64,000 bases of DNA from an uncultured Helicobacter sp. GTDB taxonomy: Bacteria > Campylobacterota > Campylobacteria > Campylobacterales > Helicobacteraceae. The stretch lies in assembly GCA_949299115.1 (NCBI GenBank), contig CASFZH010000002.1:62001-126000 (forward strand). The letters run 5' to 3'. This document shows positions 27,476-36,746 of this stretch, in pieces. The notes beneath the pieces are model-generated. The model ran no database searches. It saw only the letters and a program-made list of their open reading frames with translations, and was not told where the DNA came from. Each line of letters starts with the position of its first letter. The stretch's first letter is position 1. A program made the position numbers and the translations under genes.

Positions 27476-29623
27476 ATGGAATTCTTTGATAATCTTGCAA
27501 AAATTGATAATATAGAAGATGCGTTATTCCAATTAAAATCCTTGCAATCAATTACTCCAAAAATTGCTCAAGCATTGGAAGACACCAAAAAATTTCATAA
27601 TGGGCAATTACGAAAAAGTGGAATTCCGTATGTTATACATCCAATTTGTGTGGCATGTATTGTAGCATATTACGGCGGTGATGAGGCTATGATTTGTGCG
27701 GCACTTCTGCATGACACAGTAGAAGATACATTGTGCGAAAGTAGTTATATTTATGATAATTACGGTGATTCTATTGGTGATTTAGTCGATGCATTAACAA
27801 AAATTGTTGAAATTCACAATGAAGAATTATCATCTAAAACAAGTAATAAAAAAAATATTGCACAAGCTTTATCTTTTCGAAAAATACTACTTGCTAGTAT
27901 TAAGGATATACGTGTGCTTGTGATAAAAATTAGTGATAGAATGCACAATATGCTTACACTTGATGTTTTAAGTACCAAAAAACAAGTAAAAATATCGGAG
28001 GAAACTCTCGTCGTTTATGCACCAATTGCCCATAGACTTGGTATTTCTTCTCTTAAAAATGAATTAGAAGATAAAAGTTTTTATTATATTTTTCCAAATG
28101 AATATAAAAAAATCCAGAGTTATATTATGCAAGAAAAGCAAAGTCTTGATTTACGTTTAAATAACTTTACCGAAAAAGTTACGAATTTATTACTTAACAA
28201 TGGTTTTTTGCGAGATAATTTTAAGATTCAGAGTAGGGTAAAAAGAATGTATTCTATTTACCTTAAGATGCAAAGGAAAGGTATTAACATCAATGAAATG
28301 CTTGATTTGTTGGCTATAAGAATCATTGTAAAAAATCCACTTGATTGTTACCGTGCTTTGGGGGTTATACATACCAATCTTAAACCTATTCCATCAAGAT
28401 TGAAAGATTATATTGCTCTACCAAAAGAAAATGGCTATCAAACATTACACAGCACAGTATTTGATGAAAGTATGGCTTATGAGGTACAAATCCGTACATT
28501 CGACATGCATAAAAATGCTGAATTAGGCATTGCTGCACATTGGAAATACAAAACCGGTGGTGTATCTCCAAATACTGCATGGCTACAAAATATGCAATAT
28601 GACAATAACACTATTGAAGAGTTTTATCAATTAGCAACAAATGATTTATATCGAGAAGATATTATTGTATTTTCCCCAGCAGGTGAAATTTTTACCTTAC
28701 CTATGGGATCTGTTGTGCTAGATTTTGCGTATGCTGTACACAGTGAAATTGGAGATACAGCTAAAGAAGCTTTAGTGAATCATCAAAAAGCATCGCTTCT
28801 ACAAAAGTTAAAAAGTGGAGATATTGTGAGAATTATTACAGATCCCAGTATACAAACGCATTGCACATGGATAGATTCTGTAAAAACCTCAAAGGCTAAG
28901 AATCATATGAAAATAATATGTAATAATAAAATTAAGGCTATTGATAAAATCGTTGCTGTTAATATTTTGGCAACAATTTTTAATAAGGATCGTAGTATAT
29001 TTGAAGACTTTATAGCAAAGCATGATCTTAAAAATAAGATTGATCGTGCGGCAAATGATTTAATTTTTTTAAAAGATGTGAAAAATCAAATCAAAACTAA
29101 ATGTCATATTAATAATAACTTCTTCGCAATGATGAAATTTAGAAGTGTTAAACTTAAACCAATACAATTTGACAACCTTATATTTTATACTAATTTAGGC
29201 ATCAATGAGGTTACTTTTGATTACTGTTGTCATCCAAAATATGGTGATGCAATTGTTGCAATAAAAAATAACCAAAAAGTTGTTATTCATCATAAACTTT
29301 GTGAAAAAGCACGTGAGCTAATAGATAAAGGTGTGCACCAGCTATTTGTAAAATGGATAATGTCTGCTAAAACAAGATACGATATTATTGTAGCTTTTGA
29401 AAATAAACAAGGTATTGTTGCTAATTTTTTGCTTGTATTAGCTCGATGCCAATGTAATGTCCTCAAGATAGAATATGATAGCTATAATAATACCTTTGCT
29501 CCCTTATGCAAAGTTATTATAGAAACTGATAGAAACGATACGGATAAAATAAAAGAGATATTGCAAAGAAAATATAAAGTTATTAAGTTTTCAAATTTAA
29601 AAGATGTCTATCAAGATATATGA
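27476..29623 (+). CDS. spoT: Bifunctional (p)ppGpp synthetase/hydrolase SpoT
   Basis: Makes and degrades the stringent-response signal ppGpp, 715 aa. In order: the HD hydrolase domain (HD at residues 79-80, in LLHDTVEDT), the synthetase domain (LLAIRIIVKNPLDCYRALG, then ALPKENGYQTLHSTV), a TGS domain (IVFSPAGEIFTLPMGS) and a C-terminal ACT domain (YDIIVAFENKQGI). Both active halves look intact, as in the single RelA/SpoT of Helicobacter and Campylobacter. The start ATG 27476 follows GTGGAG by five bases. Confidence 0.95.
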   Translation: MEFFDNLAKIDNIEDALFQLKSLQSITPKIAQALEDTKKFHNGQLRKSGIPYVIHPICVACIVAYYGGDEAMICAALLHDTVEDTLCESSYIYDNYGDSIGDLVDALTKIVEIHNEELSSKTSNKKNIAQALSFRKILLASIKDIRVLVIKISDRMHNMLTLDVLSTKKQVKISEETLVVYAPIAHRLGISSLKNELEDKSFYYIFPNEYKKIQSYIMQEKQSLDLRLNNFTEKVTNLLLNNGFLRDNFKIQSRVKRMYSIYLKMQRKGININEMLDLLAIRIIVKNPLDCYRALGVIHTNLKPIPSRLKDYIALPKENGYQTLHSTVFDESMAYEVQIRTFDMHKNAELGIAAHWKYKTGGVSPNTAWLQNMQYDNNTIEEFYQLATNDLYREDIIVFSPAGEIFTLPMGSVVLDFAYAVHSEIGDTAKEALVNHQKASLLQKLKSGDIVRIITDPSIQTHCTWIDSVKTSKAKNHMKIICNNKIKAIDKIVAVNILATIFNKDRSIFEDFIAKHDLKNKIDRAANDLIFLKDVKNQIKTKCHINNNFFAMMKFRSVKLKPIQFDNLIFYTNLGINEVTFDYCCHPKYGDAIVAIKNNQKVVIHHKLCEKARELIDKGVHQLFVKWIMSAKTRYDIIVAFENKQGIVANFLLVLARCQCNVLKIEYDSYNNTFAPLCKVIIETDRNDTDKIKEILQRKYKVIKFSNLKDVYQDI

Positions 29624-29694
29624 TGGAAATATGTTTAACTTATCACTATTGTTGTAACTATTTTTTAACAAAAGTCTATATTAAGGAATAATTC

Positions 29695-30960
29695 ATGCCA
29701 AAAGAACATACAATAACTCAGTTTTTACAATCTACAAACAGTGATATAGAAGAAAAAGTTTGTTTAGCAATGAAGGAAATCAGTCGTGGTTGTGTTGAAT
29801 TTATTGGATATGAATACATTGAAACTCTTGTTAGAAGATTCTATATATCAGGTGAACGCTTTATAGTAAAAGCCGGATTTGATCCAACAGCACCTGATTT
29901 GCATTTGGGACATTCGGTTATATTAAGAAAATTAGCCATATTACAAGAATATGGTGGTTATGTAAAATTTTTAATTGGTGATTTTACTGCAACAATTGGG
30001 GATCCTTCTGGTAAAAATGAAACAAGAAAAGTGTTAAGTTTTGAAGAAGTTGCTCAAAACGCAAAAACCTATGAATCTCAGGTATTCAAGATTTTAAGAC
30101 GAGATGTAACGGATATTTGTTTTAATAGAGAATGGTTAGGTAAACTTACAAGTGCTGATATTATGAGACTTACAGCTCAATATTCAGTTGCAAGAATGAT
30201 GGAAAGAGATGATTTTGAAAAACGATTTAAAGAAAAATTACCCATTTCTATTGTAGAATTTATGTATCCACTTTTACAGGGTTATGATTCTGTAATCTTA
30301 AATTGTGATATTGAGTTAGGTGGAAACGACCAGAAATTTAATCTCCTTGTTGGACGTTCATTGCAGCGTTCATATCAGTGTAATAAGGAACAAAGTGTTA
30401 TGACTATGCCATTATTGGAGGGATTAGATGGTATCAATAAAATGAGCAAAAGTCTTAATAATTATATTGGCATTATAGAATCTGCAAATAATATGTATGC
30501 AAAAATTTTAAGTATTTCAGATGATTTAATGTGGCGATATTTTGAACTAATTAGTAATAAAAATCTAAATGAGATAGAAGCACTGCGAAATAATGTAAAA
30601 AATGGTAGTTTGCATCCAAAAGCGGCAAAAGAAATGTTAGCCCTAGAAATTACCACAGTATTTCACAATTCACATCTAGCTATGAAAGCACAGGATGAAT
30701 TTAATACAATTTTTAGTAAAAAAAACAATCCAACACATTTGGATTCAATGCATGTACAGTGTGGATCGTGGATTTGCAAAGTTTTAGTAGACTTAAAATT
30801 TGCACCATCTAGTTCACAAGCTAGAAGAGATATTAAAGCTGGAGCATTGAGCATTAATCAAGAAAAACAATATGATGAAAATTTTAAGTTTTTACAAGAA
30901 GGCGAATTTATTTTAAAGCTTGGTAAAAGAAAATTTGCTAAAATTATTGTTGTCAAATAA
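29695..30960 (+). CDS. tyrS: Tyrosyl-tRNA synthetase
   Basis: Charges tRNA-Tyr, 421 aa. Class I signature HLGH at residues 70-73 within FDPTAPDLHLGHS, and the KMSKS loop at about 249-253 in INKMSKSLNNY. The C-terminal S4 RNA-binding domain is present (SSQARRDIKAGALSINQEK). Start has AAGGAA upstream. It follows spoT after 71 bases, in H. pylori order. Confidence 0.96.
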   Translation: MPKEHTITQFLQSTNSDIEEKVCLAMKEISRGCVEFIGYEYIETLVRRFYISGERFIVKAGFDPTAPDLHLGHSVILRKLAILQEYGGYVKFLIGDFTATIGDPSGKNETRKVLSFEEVAQNAKTYESQVFKILRRDVTDICFNREWLGKLTSADIMRLTAQYSVARMMERDDFEKRFKEKLPISIVEFMYPLLQGYDSVILNCDIELGGNDQKFNLLVGRSLQRSYQCNKEQSVMTMPLLEGLDGINKMSKSLNNYIGIIESANNMYAKILSISDDLMWRYFELISNKNLNEIEALRNNVKNGSLHPKAAKEMLALEITTVFHNSHLAMKAQDEFNTIFSKKNNPTHLDSMHVQCGSWICKVLVDLKFAPSSSQARRDIKAGALSINQEKQYDENFKFLQEGEFILKLGKRKFAKIIVVK

Positions 30961-30976
30961 AAAATAAGGTAAAATA

Positions 30977-32068
30977 ATGACAAATATCTTTAAAAGTCTA
31001 AAAATAGGAAAACATATAATTAAATACCCGATATTTCAGGGCGGTATGGGTGTTGGCATAAGTTGGGACGAATTAGCAGGCAATGTATCGAAAGAAGGTT
31101 GTTTGGGTATCATATCAGCAGTTGGAACAGGGTATTATAGAAATATGCAATTTGTTGATAAAATACTCTCAAGCAAGCCATTTGAAGCTATAAATTTTTA
31201 TAGCAAAAATGCATTAAACGAAATTTTTAAAAATGCAAGAAAAATTTGTGGCAATAAACCACTTGGAACAAATATTTTATATGCCATTAATGATTATGGT
31301 AGAGTTGTGAGAGATGCCTGTGAAGCTGGGGCAAATATGATTATTACAGGTGCAGGGTTACCAACAAATATGCCTGAATTTACAAAGAATTTTCCAGAAG
31401 TTGCTCTTATTCCCATAATATCATCAGCAAAAGCCTTAAGAATCATTTGTAAAAGATGGAGTGAAAGATATAAACGAATTCCAGATGCAGTCGTAGTAGA
31501 AGGACCATTAAGTGGAGGGCATCAAGGATTTAAGTATGAAGATTGTTTCAAAAAAGAAAATCAATTAGAAAATATAGTACCACAGATTGTTGAAGAATCA
31601 AAACAATGGGGTAATATACCAATTGTAGCTGCAGGAGGTATATGGGATAGAGACGATATCAATCACATGTTGGCTTTAGGTGCAAGTGGTGTGCAAATGG
31701 GTACAAGGTTTTTAGGAACAAAAGAGTGTGATGCGAAAGCATATCAAAAAATTTTACCATATATTAAAAAAGAGGATATAGCATTAATTAAATCCCCAGT
31801 TGGTTATCCAGCACGTGCTATAAAAATAGGGGTTTTACGTCGATTAGAAGAAGGAAATGCACCAAAAGTACGATGTATTAGCAACTGTGTTAGCCCATGT
31901 GAACGTGGCAAGGAAGCAAAAAAAGTTGGATATTGTATAGCTGATAGTTTAGGTAAGGGGCATCTGGGTAATCTTGATGAAGGATTATATTTTAGCGGTG
32001 CAAATGGGTATCGTGTAGATAAAATTATTAGTGTTAAAGAGCTAATTGATGAGCTTACACAACGTTAG
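30977..32068 (+). CDS. Nitronate monooxygenase-family FMN oxidoreductase
   Basis: TIM-barrel FMN protein of 363 aa related to nitronate monooxygenase (2-nitropropane dioxygenase). Conserved blocks are IFQGGMGVGISWDELAG, VVEGPLSGGHQGF and the phosphate-binding AAGGIWDRDDINHMLALGA. The real substrate in this genus is unknown. It begins 16 bases after tyrS with AAGGT upstream and is followed 15 bases later by amiA, the H. pylori order, so they form one operon. Confidence 0.86.
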   Translation: MTNIFKSLKIGKHIIKYPIFQGGMGVGISWDELAGNVSKEGCLGIISAVGTGYYRNMQFVDKILSSKPFEAINFYSKNALNEIFKNARKICGNKPLGTNILYAINDYGRVVRDACEAGANMIITGAGLPTNMPEFTKNFPEVALIPIISSAKALRIICKRWSERYKRIPDAVVVEGPLSGGHQGFKYEDCFKKENQLENIVPQIVEESKQWGNIPIVAAGGIWDRDDINHMLALGASGVQMGTRFLGTKECDAKAYQKILPYIKKEDIALIKSPVGYPARAIKIGVLRRLEEGNAPKVRCISNCVSPCERGKEAKKVGYCIADSLGKGHLGNLDEGLYFSGANGYRVDKIISVKELIDELTQR

Positions 32069-32082
32069 GCGAGATTATAATT

Positions 32083-33309
32083 ATGCGCTATATCGTGTTT
32101 TTTACGATATTGATGAGTGGAGTGTATGCTGATGTATTACGCATTATTGCCTCTGTTCCATTTGGCAGTTCTAATCTAAGGTTAGAAGCAAACCGAAATA
32201 TTCAAACTAAAGATATTAGTATACATAAACTTAATGATATAAGCACATTTATTGATATATATGGTGTGTGGACATTGAACGGCAAAAGAGAATATAATTT
32301 TCCCAACAAAACACAAATTGTTGTTGCTCAAAATAACAAACAGCGATTAAGAATTCTTATTACACTCACATCGAAAACAGAATTTGATTATACTATTAAA
32401 AACAATTTTTTTTATGTTACCATTAAAGAAAAGAAAACATCAAAACAGGTTGTGCCACTTTCTACTTCTAAAAAAAATAATGCTAATGTTGCAAACACAA
32501 AAGCACCTCCAGCAAATAAAGTTCAAACATCGAATATAAAACAAACACGGTATACACAAGCTACGCATAACCACAAAAATCAACCTCAACCAATTTTGGT
32601 TTCCAAAGCAAAACCAAGTAACAATAAAGATAGTAAAAATAATAAAAAAATTATCATACTTGACCCTGGTCATGGAGGCAAAGATTGTGGAACACAAGGT
32701 GTGGCTCAAACATGTGAAAAAACTATTGTTTTAAATGTTGCACGTCTTGCTGCAAAAGAACTAGATAAACGTGGATATATTGTTTATATGACACGGAATA
32801 GTGATGTTTTTATCGAATTGCAAAGACGGACAGAAATGGCAAATGAAATTCATGCTGATTTATTTATATCTATCCACGCAAACTCTATGCCAATAGGTTC
32901 TACAAAACAACCAAAAGGAGTTGAAACTTATTTTTTATCAACAGCTAGAACAGAAAGAGCAGTGAATGTAGCAGCAAATGAAAATCAGGGGATGGCAGAA
33001 TATTCTCCGACTACTATTGCTTCTTTTTTAACTTCGCAAAGAATCATAGCTTCAAATAAACTTGGCATGGATATTCAAGCAGGAGTATTAAAACAAATAA
33101 AAACAATGTATAATGAAGATCTTGATGGAGGGGTTCGAGAAGGTCCGTTTTGGGTGTTAGTAGGTGCCTTAATGCCATCTATTTTAATTGAAATCGGTTA
33201 TAATTCCAATCCCATTGAAGCAAAACGTTTAAAAGATGTCAAATATCAATCCCTCATTGCACAAGGTATCGCAAATGGTGTGGATGGTTATATTAATAAA
33301 AATCCATAA
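32083..33309 (+). CDS. amiA: N-acetylmuramoyl-L-alanine amidase AmiA
   Basis: Secreted zinc amidase that cleaves the stem peptide from peptidoglycan, needed for cell separation and cell-shape change in Helicobacter. At 408 aa: signal peptide (MRYIVFFTILMSGVYA, residues 1-16), an N-terminal AMIN-like domain, a Lys/Asn/Gln-rich linker, then Amidase_3 with IILDPGHGGKDCG (zinc histidine), SIHANS (second zinc histidine) and the glutamate in ILIEIGYNSNP. It is the last gene of the rpoZ set. The ribosome site is weak. Confidence 0.9.
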   Translation: MRYIVFFTILMSGVYADVLRIIASVPFGSSNLRLEANRNIQTKDISIHKLNDISTFIDIYGVWTLNGKREYNFPNKTQIVVAQNNKQRLRILITLTSKTEFDYTIKNNFFYVTIKEKKTSKQVVPLSTSKKNNANVANTKAPPANKVQTSNIKQTRYTQATHNHKNQPQPILVSKAKPSNNKDSKNNKKIIILDPGHGGKDCGTQGVAQTCEKTIVLNVARLAAKELDKRGYIVYMTRNSDVFIELQRRTEMANEIHADLFISIHANSMPIGSTKQPKGVETYFLSTARTERAVNVAANENQGMAEYSPTTIASFLTSQRIIASNKLGMDIQAGVLKQIKTMYNEDLDGGVREGPFWVLVGALMPSILIEIGYNSNPIEAKRLKDVKYQSLIAQGIANGVDGYINKNP

Positions 33310-33373
33310 GACACATTTCTATCGACAATATCTTTTATATAAAATAAGACAACTTATAATCATTTTATGCAAA

Positions 33374-34456
33374 TCAGCTTATAAGACTAAAAAAGCTTGA
33401 CCCACTGCCACTAAAATAGATGTTGCCATATTGATTTGCCAATTCTTTATAAATCTGCACTAAATTTGGATAAATCTTGCAGGCTGCATTATATAGGTCA
33501 TTAAGTTGTTCAATATTATAAAGTGATAATAATGTTTTAGAATCTAATGTAAAATCTATAGGGATTTTATGATAATTTATTTGTTGTAAATTATCATATT
33601 CTGCATACACTTTAGCAGTATCACATGAAATATTATTACAATGAATTTGAAGTGGTAATATATTTTCAACAAATGGTTTAACAATATCACCAATACCAAA
33701 AATATTTGCACTAACAAAACTTAATCGAAATAAGGCATTCATATCATACCTATTCTTTTCAATATTTTTTATATTATTAAAAGAATCCGTGTGATAAAAA
33801 AGCTCTAAAACTTGCAATAATAAATCTGGTCTTGTATAACATGAGTAACAAAAAAAAGAGTGGAGTTTTGCTTTTTTTTGTGAATATATAACCACAAAGA
33901 ATGGAATATCGCTCCCAAGTTCTCTTGCTAATATTAATAATGTTTCTATACTATAATGAAATCTCAATATTTCATTAAATACCAAAAGACTAATTGCAGC
34001 ATTTGCACTTCCCCCACCAAGCCCTCCACCAATTGGAATACTTTTTTTTACAGCAATAACGATATATTGTTGCTGTATAGTATTTATGTGTGGTGATAGA
34101 GATTTTATTGCATCAGTTTTTTGCGAAGATAAAGTAGAAGAATGCAATGATTGTTTATGCAAAATGACATATGCTTTATAAATAAGATTAGATTCTAAAT
34201 TGCAATTGAAATTTCCTAAAATACATATTTTATAATGTGGATTTATAGCACAGTATTCCTCAAAAATGAAAGAAGTATGATAGTGGGAATTAATACTAGA
34301 TAAAGTTTGAGTCTTAAAAAATAATATTTCATCATATAAATTTCCCATTGCAAGAACAAATCGAGACGAAATTGTATGCAGTTTTTTCTTCCTCTCGCAT
34401 ATTTTCAATGCTACATTAACCTTTGGGTATGCCTTTGTATATAAAAATTCAGTCAT
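33374..34456 (-). CDS. ispE: 4-diphosphocytidyl-2-C-methyl-D-erythritol kinase IspE
   Basis: GHMP kinase of the MEP isoprenoid pathway. The ATP-binding motif PIGGGLGGGSANAAIS is intact, the N-terminus YPKVNVALKI fits the family, and the end SGSGSSFFSL matches the C-terminal glycine motif. The length of 360 aa is well above the usual 260-285, because of extra loops. Start taken at ATG 34456, 16 bases after the csrA stop with GGTG upstream; an earlier ATG at 34516 lies inside csrA. Gene order csrA-ispE is as in H. pylori. Confidence 0.87.
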   Translation of the reverse strand: MTEFLYTKAYPKVNVALKICERKKKLHTISSRFVLAMGNLYDEILFFKTQTLSSINSHYHTSFIFEEYCAINPHYKICILGNFNCNLESNLIYKAYVILHKQSLHSSTLSSQKTDAIKSLSPHINTIQQQYIVIAVKKSIPIGGGLGGGSANAAISLLVFNEILRFHYSIETLLILARELGSDIPFFVVIYSQKKAKLHSFFCYSCYTRPDLLLQVLELFYHTDSFNNIKNIEKNRYDMNALFRLSFVSANIFGIGDIVKPFVENILPLQIHCNNISCDTAKVYAEYDNLQQINYHKIPIDFTLDSKTLLSLYNIEQLNDLYNAACKIYPNLVQIYKELANQYGNIYFSGSGSSFFSLIS

Positions 34457-34472
34457 TTCACACCAACACAGT

Positions 34473-34766
34473 CTATCTTTTTTTGTTCTGCTCTTTTTTA
34501 AAAATATCCTTTGCATTGATTTCTTCCGAACGCTTTGTTTTTAATTGTATGCCCAATGCATCTAAAATATCTATACTCATAGCATCTCTAGTGGCTTTCG
34601 TATTTTCACTTCTTACAGCCTCTATGAGTTCAGCACGTAAAATTAATGTTTTAGGTGGAGCCTCAAAACCAAGCTTTACATTCCCCTTATCAATACTAAC
34701 TACTTTGATTATTATATCATTTCCAATCACAATACTTTCTTCTTGCTTTCTGGATAAAATCAACAT
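34473..34766 (-). CDS. csrA: Carbon storage regulator CsrA with extended C-terminus
   Basis: RNA-binding regulator that controls translation and mRNA stability. The first ~55 residues ([15 protein letters not shown]..., [20 protein letters not shown]) are a canonical CsrA with the conserved early LSRK. The length is 97 aa against 61 in E. coli, and the extra ~35 residues are charged and end KKEQNKKR. The start overlaps the truB 3' end by seven bases, so it is translated in the truB-csrA-ispE operon. Confidence 0.9.
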   Translation of the reverse strand: MLILSRKQEESIVIGNDIIIKVVSIDKGNVKLGFEAPPKTLILRAELIEAVRSENTKATRDAMSIDILDALGIQLKTKRSEEINAKDIFKKEQNKKR

Positions 34767-35839
34767 TTATTAATCCTATTTAAAATGTATTTTACTACTC
34801 CATTTTGGAATACTTTAATAATTGCAAAATGACTATCAAAATCTGCCAGCAAAACCTTATATTTTTGTGATACTTGAATATCTTGAAGTTGCAAAGATTC
34901 TGATAACTTATGGGTAACATTTTTATTTTGATATAAATGGTATTGAAATTCACTGCTATATGTATTACGATTGTCATATTTTGCAAAAATTTTTGCACAT
35001 AGATTTGAATCTAACATAAAGCTTGCACCATTTAATGCTTTTTCCCCATATTTTGTGAGACTAATTGTATCATATTTTAAAGCATTTTGAATATCTAATA
35101 AAATAAGTTTTATATTTTGCGTAATATTATTGTGGACAATATGAAGCGTAATATAAGAAATAGTTTTAGAATATTTGTTAGCAATATCTTGGCACATGGC
35201 ATGATAACACAAATCTCCTTCTTGAATCCTCTCCAAATAACATAGACTTCCCTTTATGCCAAGATTATGTGCGATTATTTCACCAATACTTCGGATATAA
35301 CCTCCTTCACTTACGCATATTTCAAAACTTAAAAATGGATGGTTATATGATAAAATCCTAAAAGCATGAATATATGTTGTTACTTTTGGTCTATCAAACT
35401 CCATTTGTTCTCTTGCAAGTTTATATGCACGTACTCCATTAATATGTTTTGCACTAAATTGTGGGATTTCATAAGATATTTCATGATGTAAATTTTCTGT
35501 AGCTTTTTTAATTTCCTCTATACTAAATTTTTGTATATCTTTAATTGTAATAACATTTTCTGTATCTAAACTTGCACTTTCTAAACCAAGGAATAATACT
35601 GCCTTATATAACTTATATCTTTTATCAATATGTGGTAGCAATTTAGTGGCACCATTAATACCAAGTATAAGCTGCCCTCTAGCAAAAGGATCAAGTATTC
35701 CTGAAAAACCTATTTTTTTTACATTAATTCCTTGTTTTATTAAAGCTTTTTTTATAGCATTAATGAAATTTGCACTTGAAATATTGGGAAGCTTATAGAC
35801 CAATGCTAAGAAATTATTTTGCAACAGATTGTTTGACAA
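34760..35839 (-). CDS. truB: tRNA pseudouridine-55 synthase TruB, long form
   Basis: Makes pseudouridine 55 in the T loop of tRNAs. The catalytic aspartate lies in [12 protein letters not shown], followed by [11 protein letters not shown], the canonical region. Length is 359 aa; related Helicobacter proteins are about 275, so there is an extended C-terminal part of unknown role. The start is read as a TTG codon at 35839, six bases after AAAGG; no ATG is better placed. First gene of the truB-csrA-ispE operon. Confidence 0.85.
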   Translation of the reverse strand: MSNNLLQNNFLALVYKLPNISSANFINAIKKALIKQGINVKKIGFSGILDPFARGQLILGINGATKLLPHIDKRYKLYKAVLFLGLESASLDTENVITIKDIQKFSIEEIKKATENLHHEISYEIPQFSAKHINGVRAYKLAREQMEFDRPKVTTYIHAFRILSYNHPFLSFEICVSEGGYIRSIGEIIAHNLGIKGSLCYLERIQEGDLCYHAMCQDIANKYSKTISYITLHIVHNNITQNIKLILLDIQNALKYDTISLTKYGEKALNGASFMLDSNLCAKIFAKYDNRNTYSSEFQYHLYQNKNVTHKLSESLQLQDIQVSQKYKVLLADFDSHFAIIKVFQNGVVKYILNRINKC

Positions 35840-35891
35840 AAAATACCTTTATTTTAAATATCAATTCTTTATATTTTACTATATATTTGGT

Positions 35892-35897
35892 TATAAT
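35892..35897 (+). promoter_or_regulatory. Likely -10 box of the PAS gene
   Basis: TATAAT about 30 bases before the PAS gene start, with TGG a few bases upstream. Divergent from truB. Confidence 0.4.
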
Positions 35898-35926
35898 TGC
35901 TTTAAGATTAACAAAACGGAGTTGCT

Positions 35927-36466
35927 TTGCTCATGGAAATTCAAGGTAATGAACTAATTTTATACGATGATAGTTTAATTATTTCAAAAACAGATTTACA
36001 TGGATACATTACGTATGCAAATATTGATTTTATTAAATTTAGTGGATATACAGAAGAAGAATTAATTGGAACGAATCATAATATTATTAGACATCCTCTT
36101 ATGCCTAGAATTATCTTTAAGGTTTTATGGGATACTATTAAAAGTGGAAAAGAAATAAATGCTTTCGTTGTGAATCAAAATAAAGATAAATTTGATTATT
36201 GGGTATATGCTAACATTACCCCATCTTTCAATAATCAAGGAAAAATTGTTGGATACTATTCAGTGAGAAGAAAGCCAAATAAAAAAGCTATACCAATAAT
36301 TCGTGATATATATACCAAACTTTTACACACCGAACAAGAAGCAAAAAGCAAAGGAGAAAATGATATAGAAGCAAGTCAAAAATTATTTGCACAAATGCTG
36401 AATAATATAAGTATGAATCACCAAGCTTTTTTTATTACCTTACAGAAAAATGGGGTACTGTCATAA
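35927..36466 (+). CDS. PAS-domain protein, similar to CetB/Aer sensor domains
   Basis: Protein of 179 aa consisting almost only of one PAS domain: YITYANIDFIKFSGYTEEELIGTNHNIIRHPLMP is the typical FAD-type PAS core, and YYSVRRKPNKKA ends it. The last ~50 residues may form helices. CetB of Campylobacter jejuni is a PAS-only partner of the energy-taxis receptor CetA; this protein has no receptor gene next to it here. The start is ambiguous between TTG 35927 and ATG 35933, both after GGAG. Confidence 0.75.
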   Translation: MLMEIQGNELILYDDSLIISKTDLHGYITYANIDFIKFSGYTEEELIGTNHNIIRHPLMPRIIFKVLWDTIKSGKEINAFVVNQNKDKFDYWVYANITPSFNNQGKIVGYYSVRRKPNKKAIPIIRDIYTKLLHTEQEAKSKGENDIEASQKLFAQMLNNISMNHQAFFITLQKNGVLS

Positions 36467-36701
36467 ATTTATGATTTAGCTTAATGCAACATTGATACCG
36501 CTTTGTATTACTGCAAAACGTCAAATTATAAAATTAAATTATTTCACTAAAATCTTTGCAATTAGATTGCAATAAAATAAACACTTTTTGTCCTTACTAT
36601 ACATTTATTAATGATTGTCTATATGTAAAAGCGTTTACAACAAAAAAATAAATACTAACTGTTATTTTTTTATTTCTTATAATTATTGCTAATTTTTTTG
36701 T

Positions 36702-36707
36702 TACAAT
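36702..36707 (+). promoter_or_regulatory. Likely uvrA -10 box
   Basis: TACAAT preceded by TGT, an extended -10 form, 40 bases before the uvrA start. Confidence 0.4.
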
Positions 36708-36746
36708 GTTAGATTAATTTTGTTTGAAAGTCATCAGGAAGGTTAT

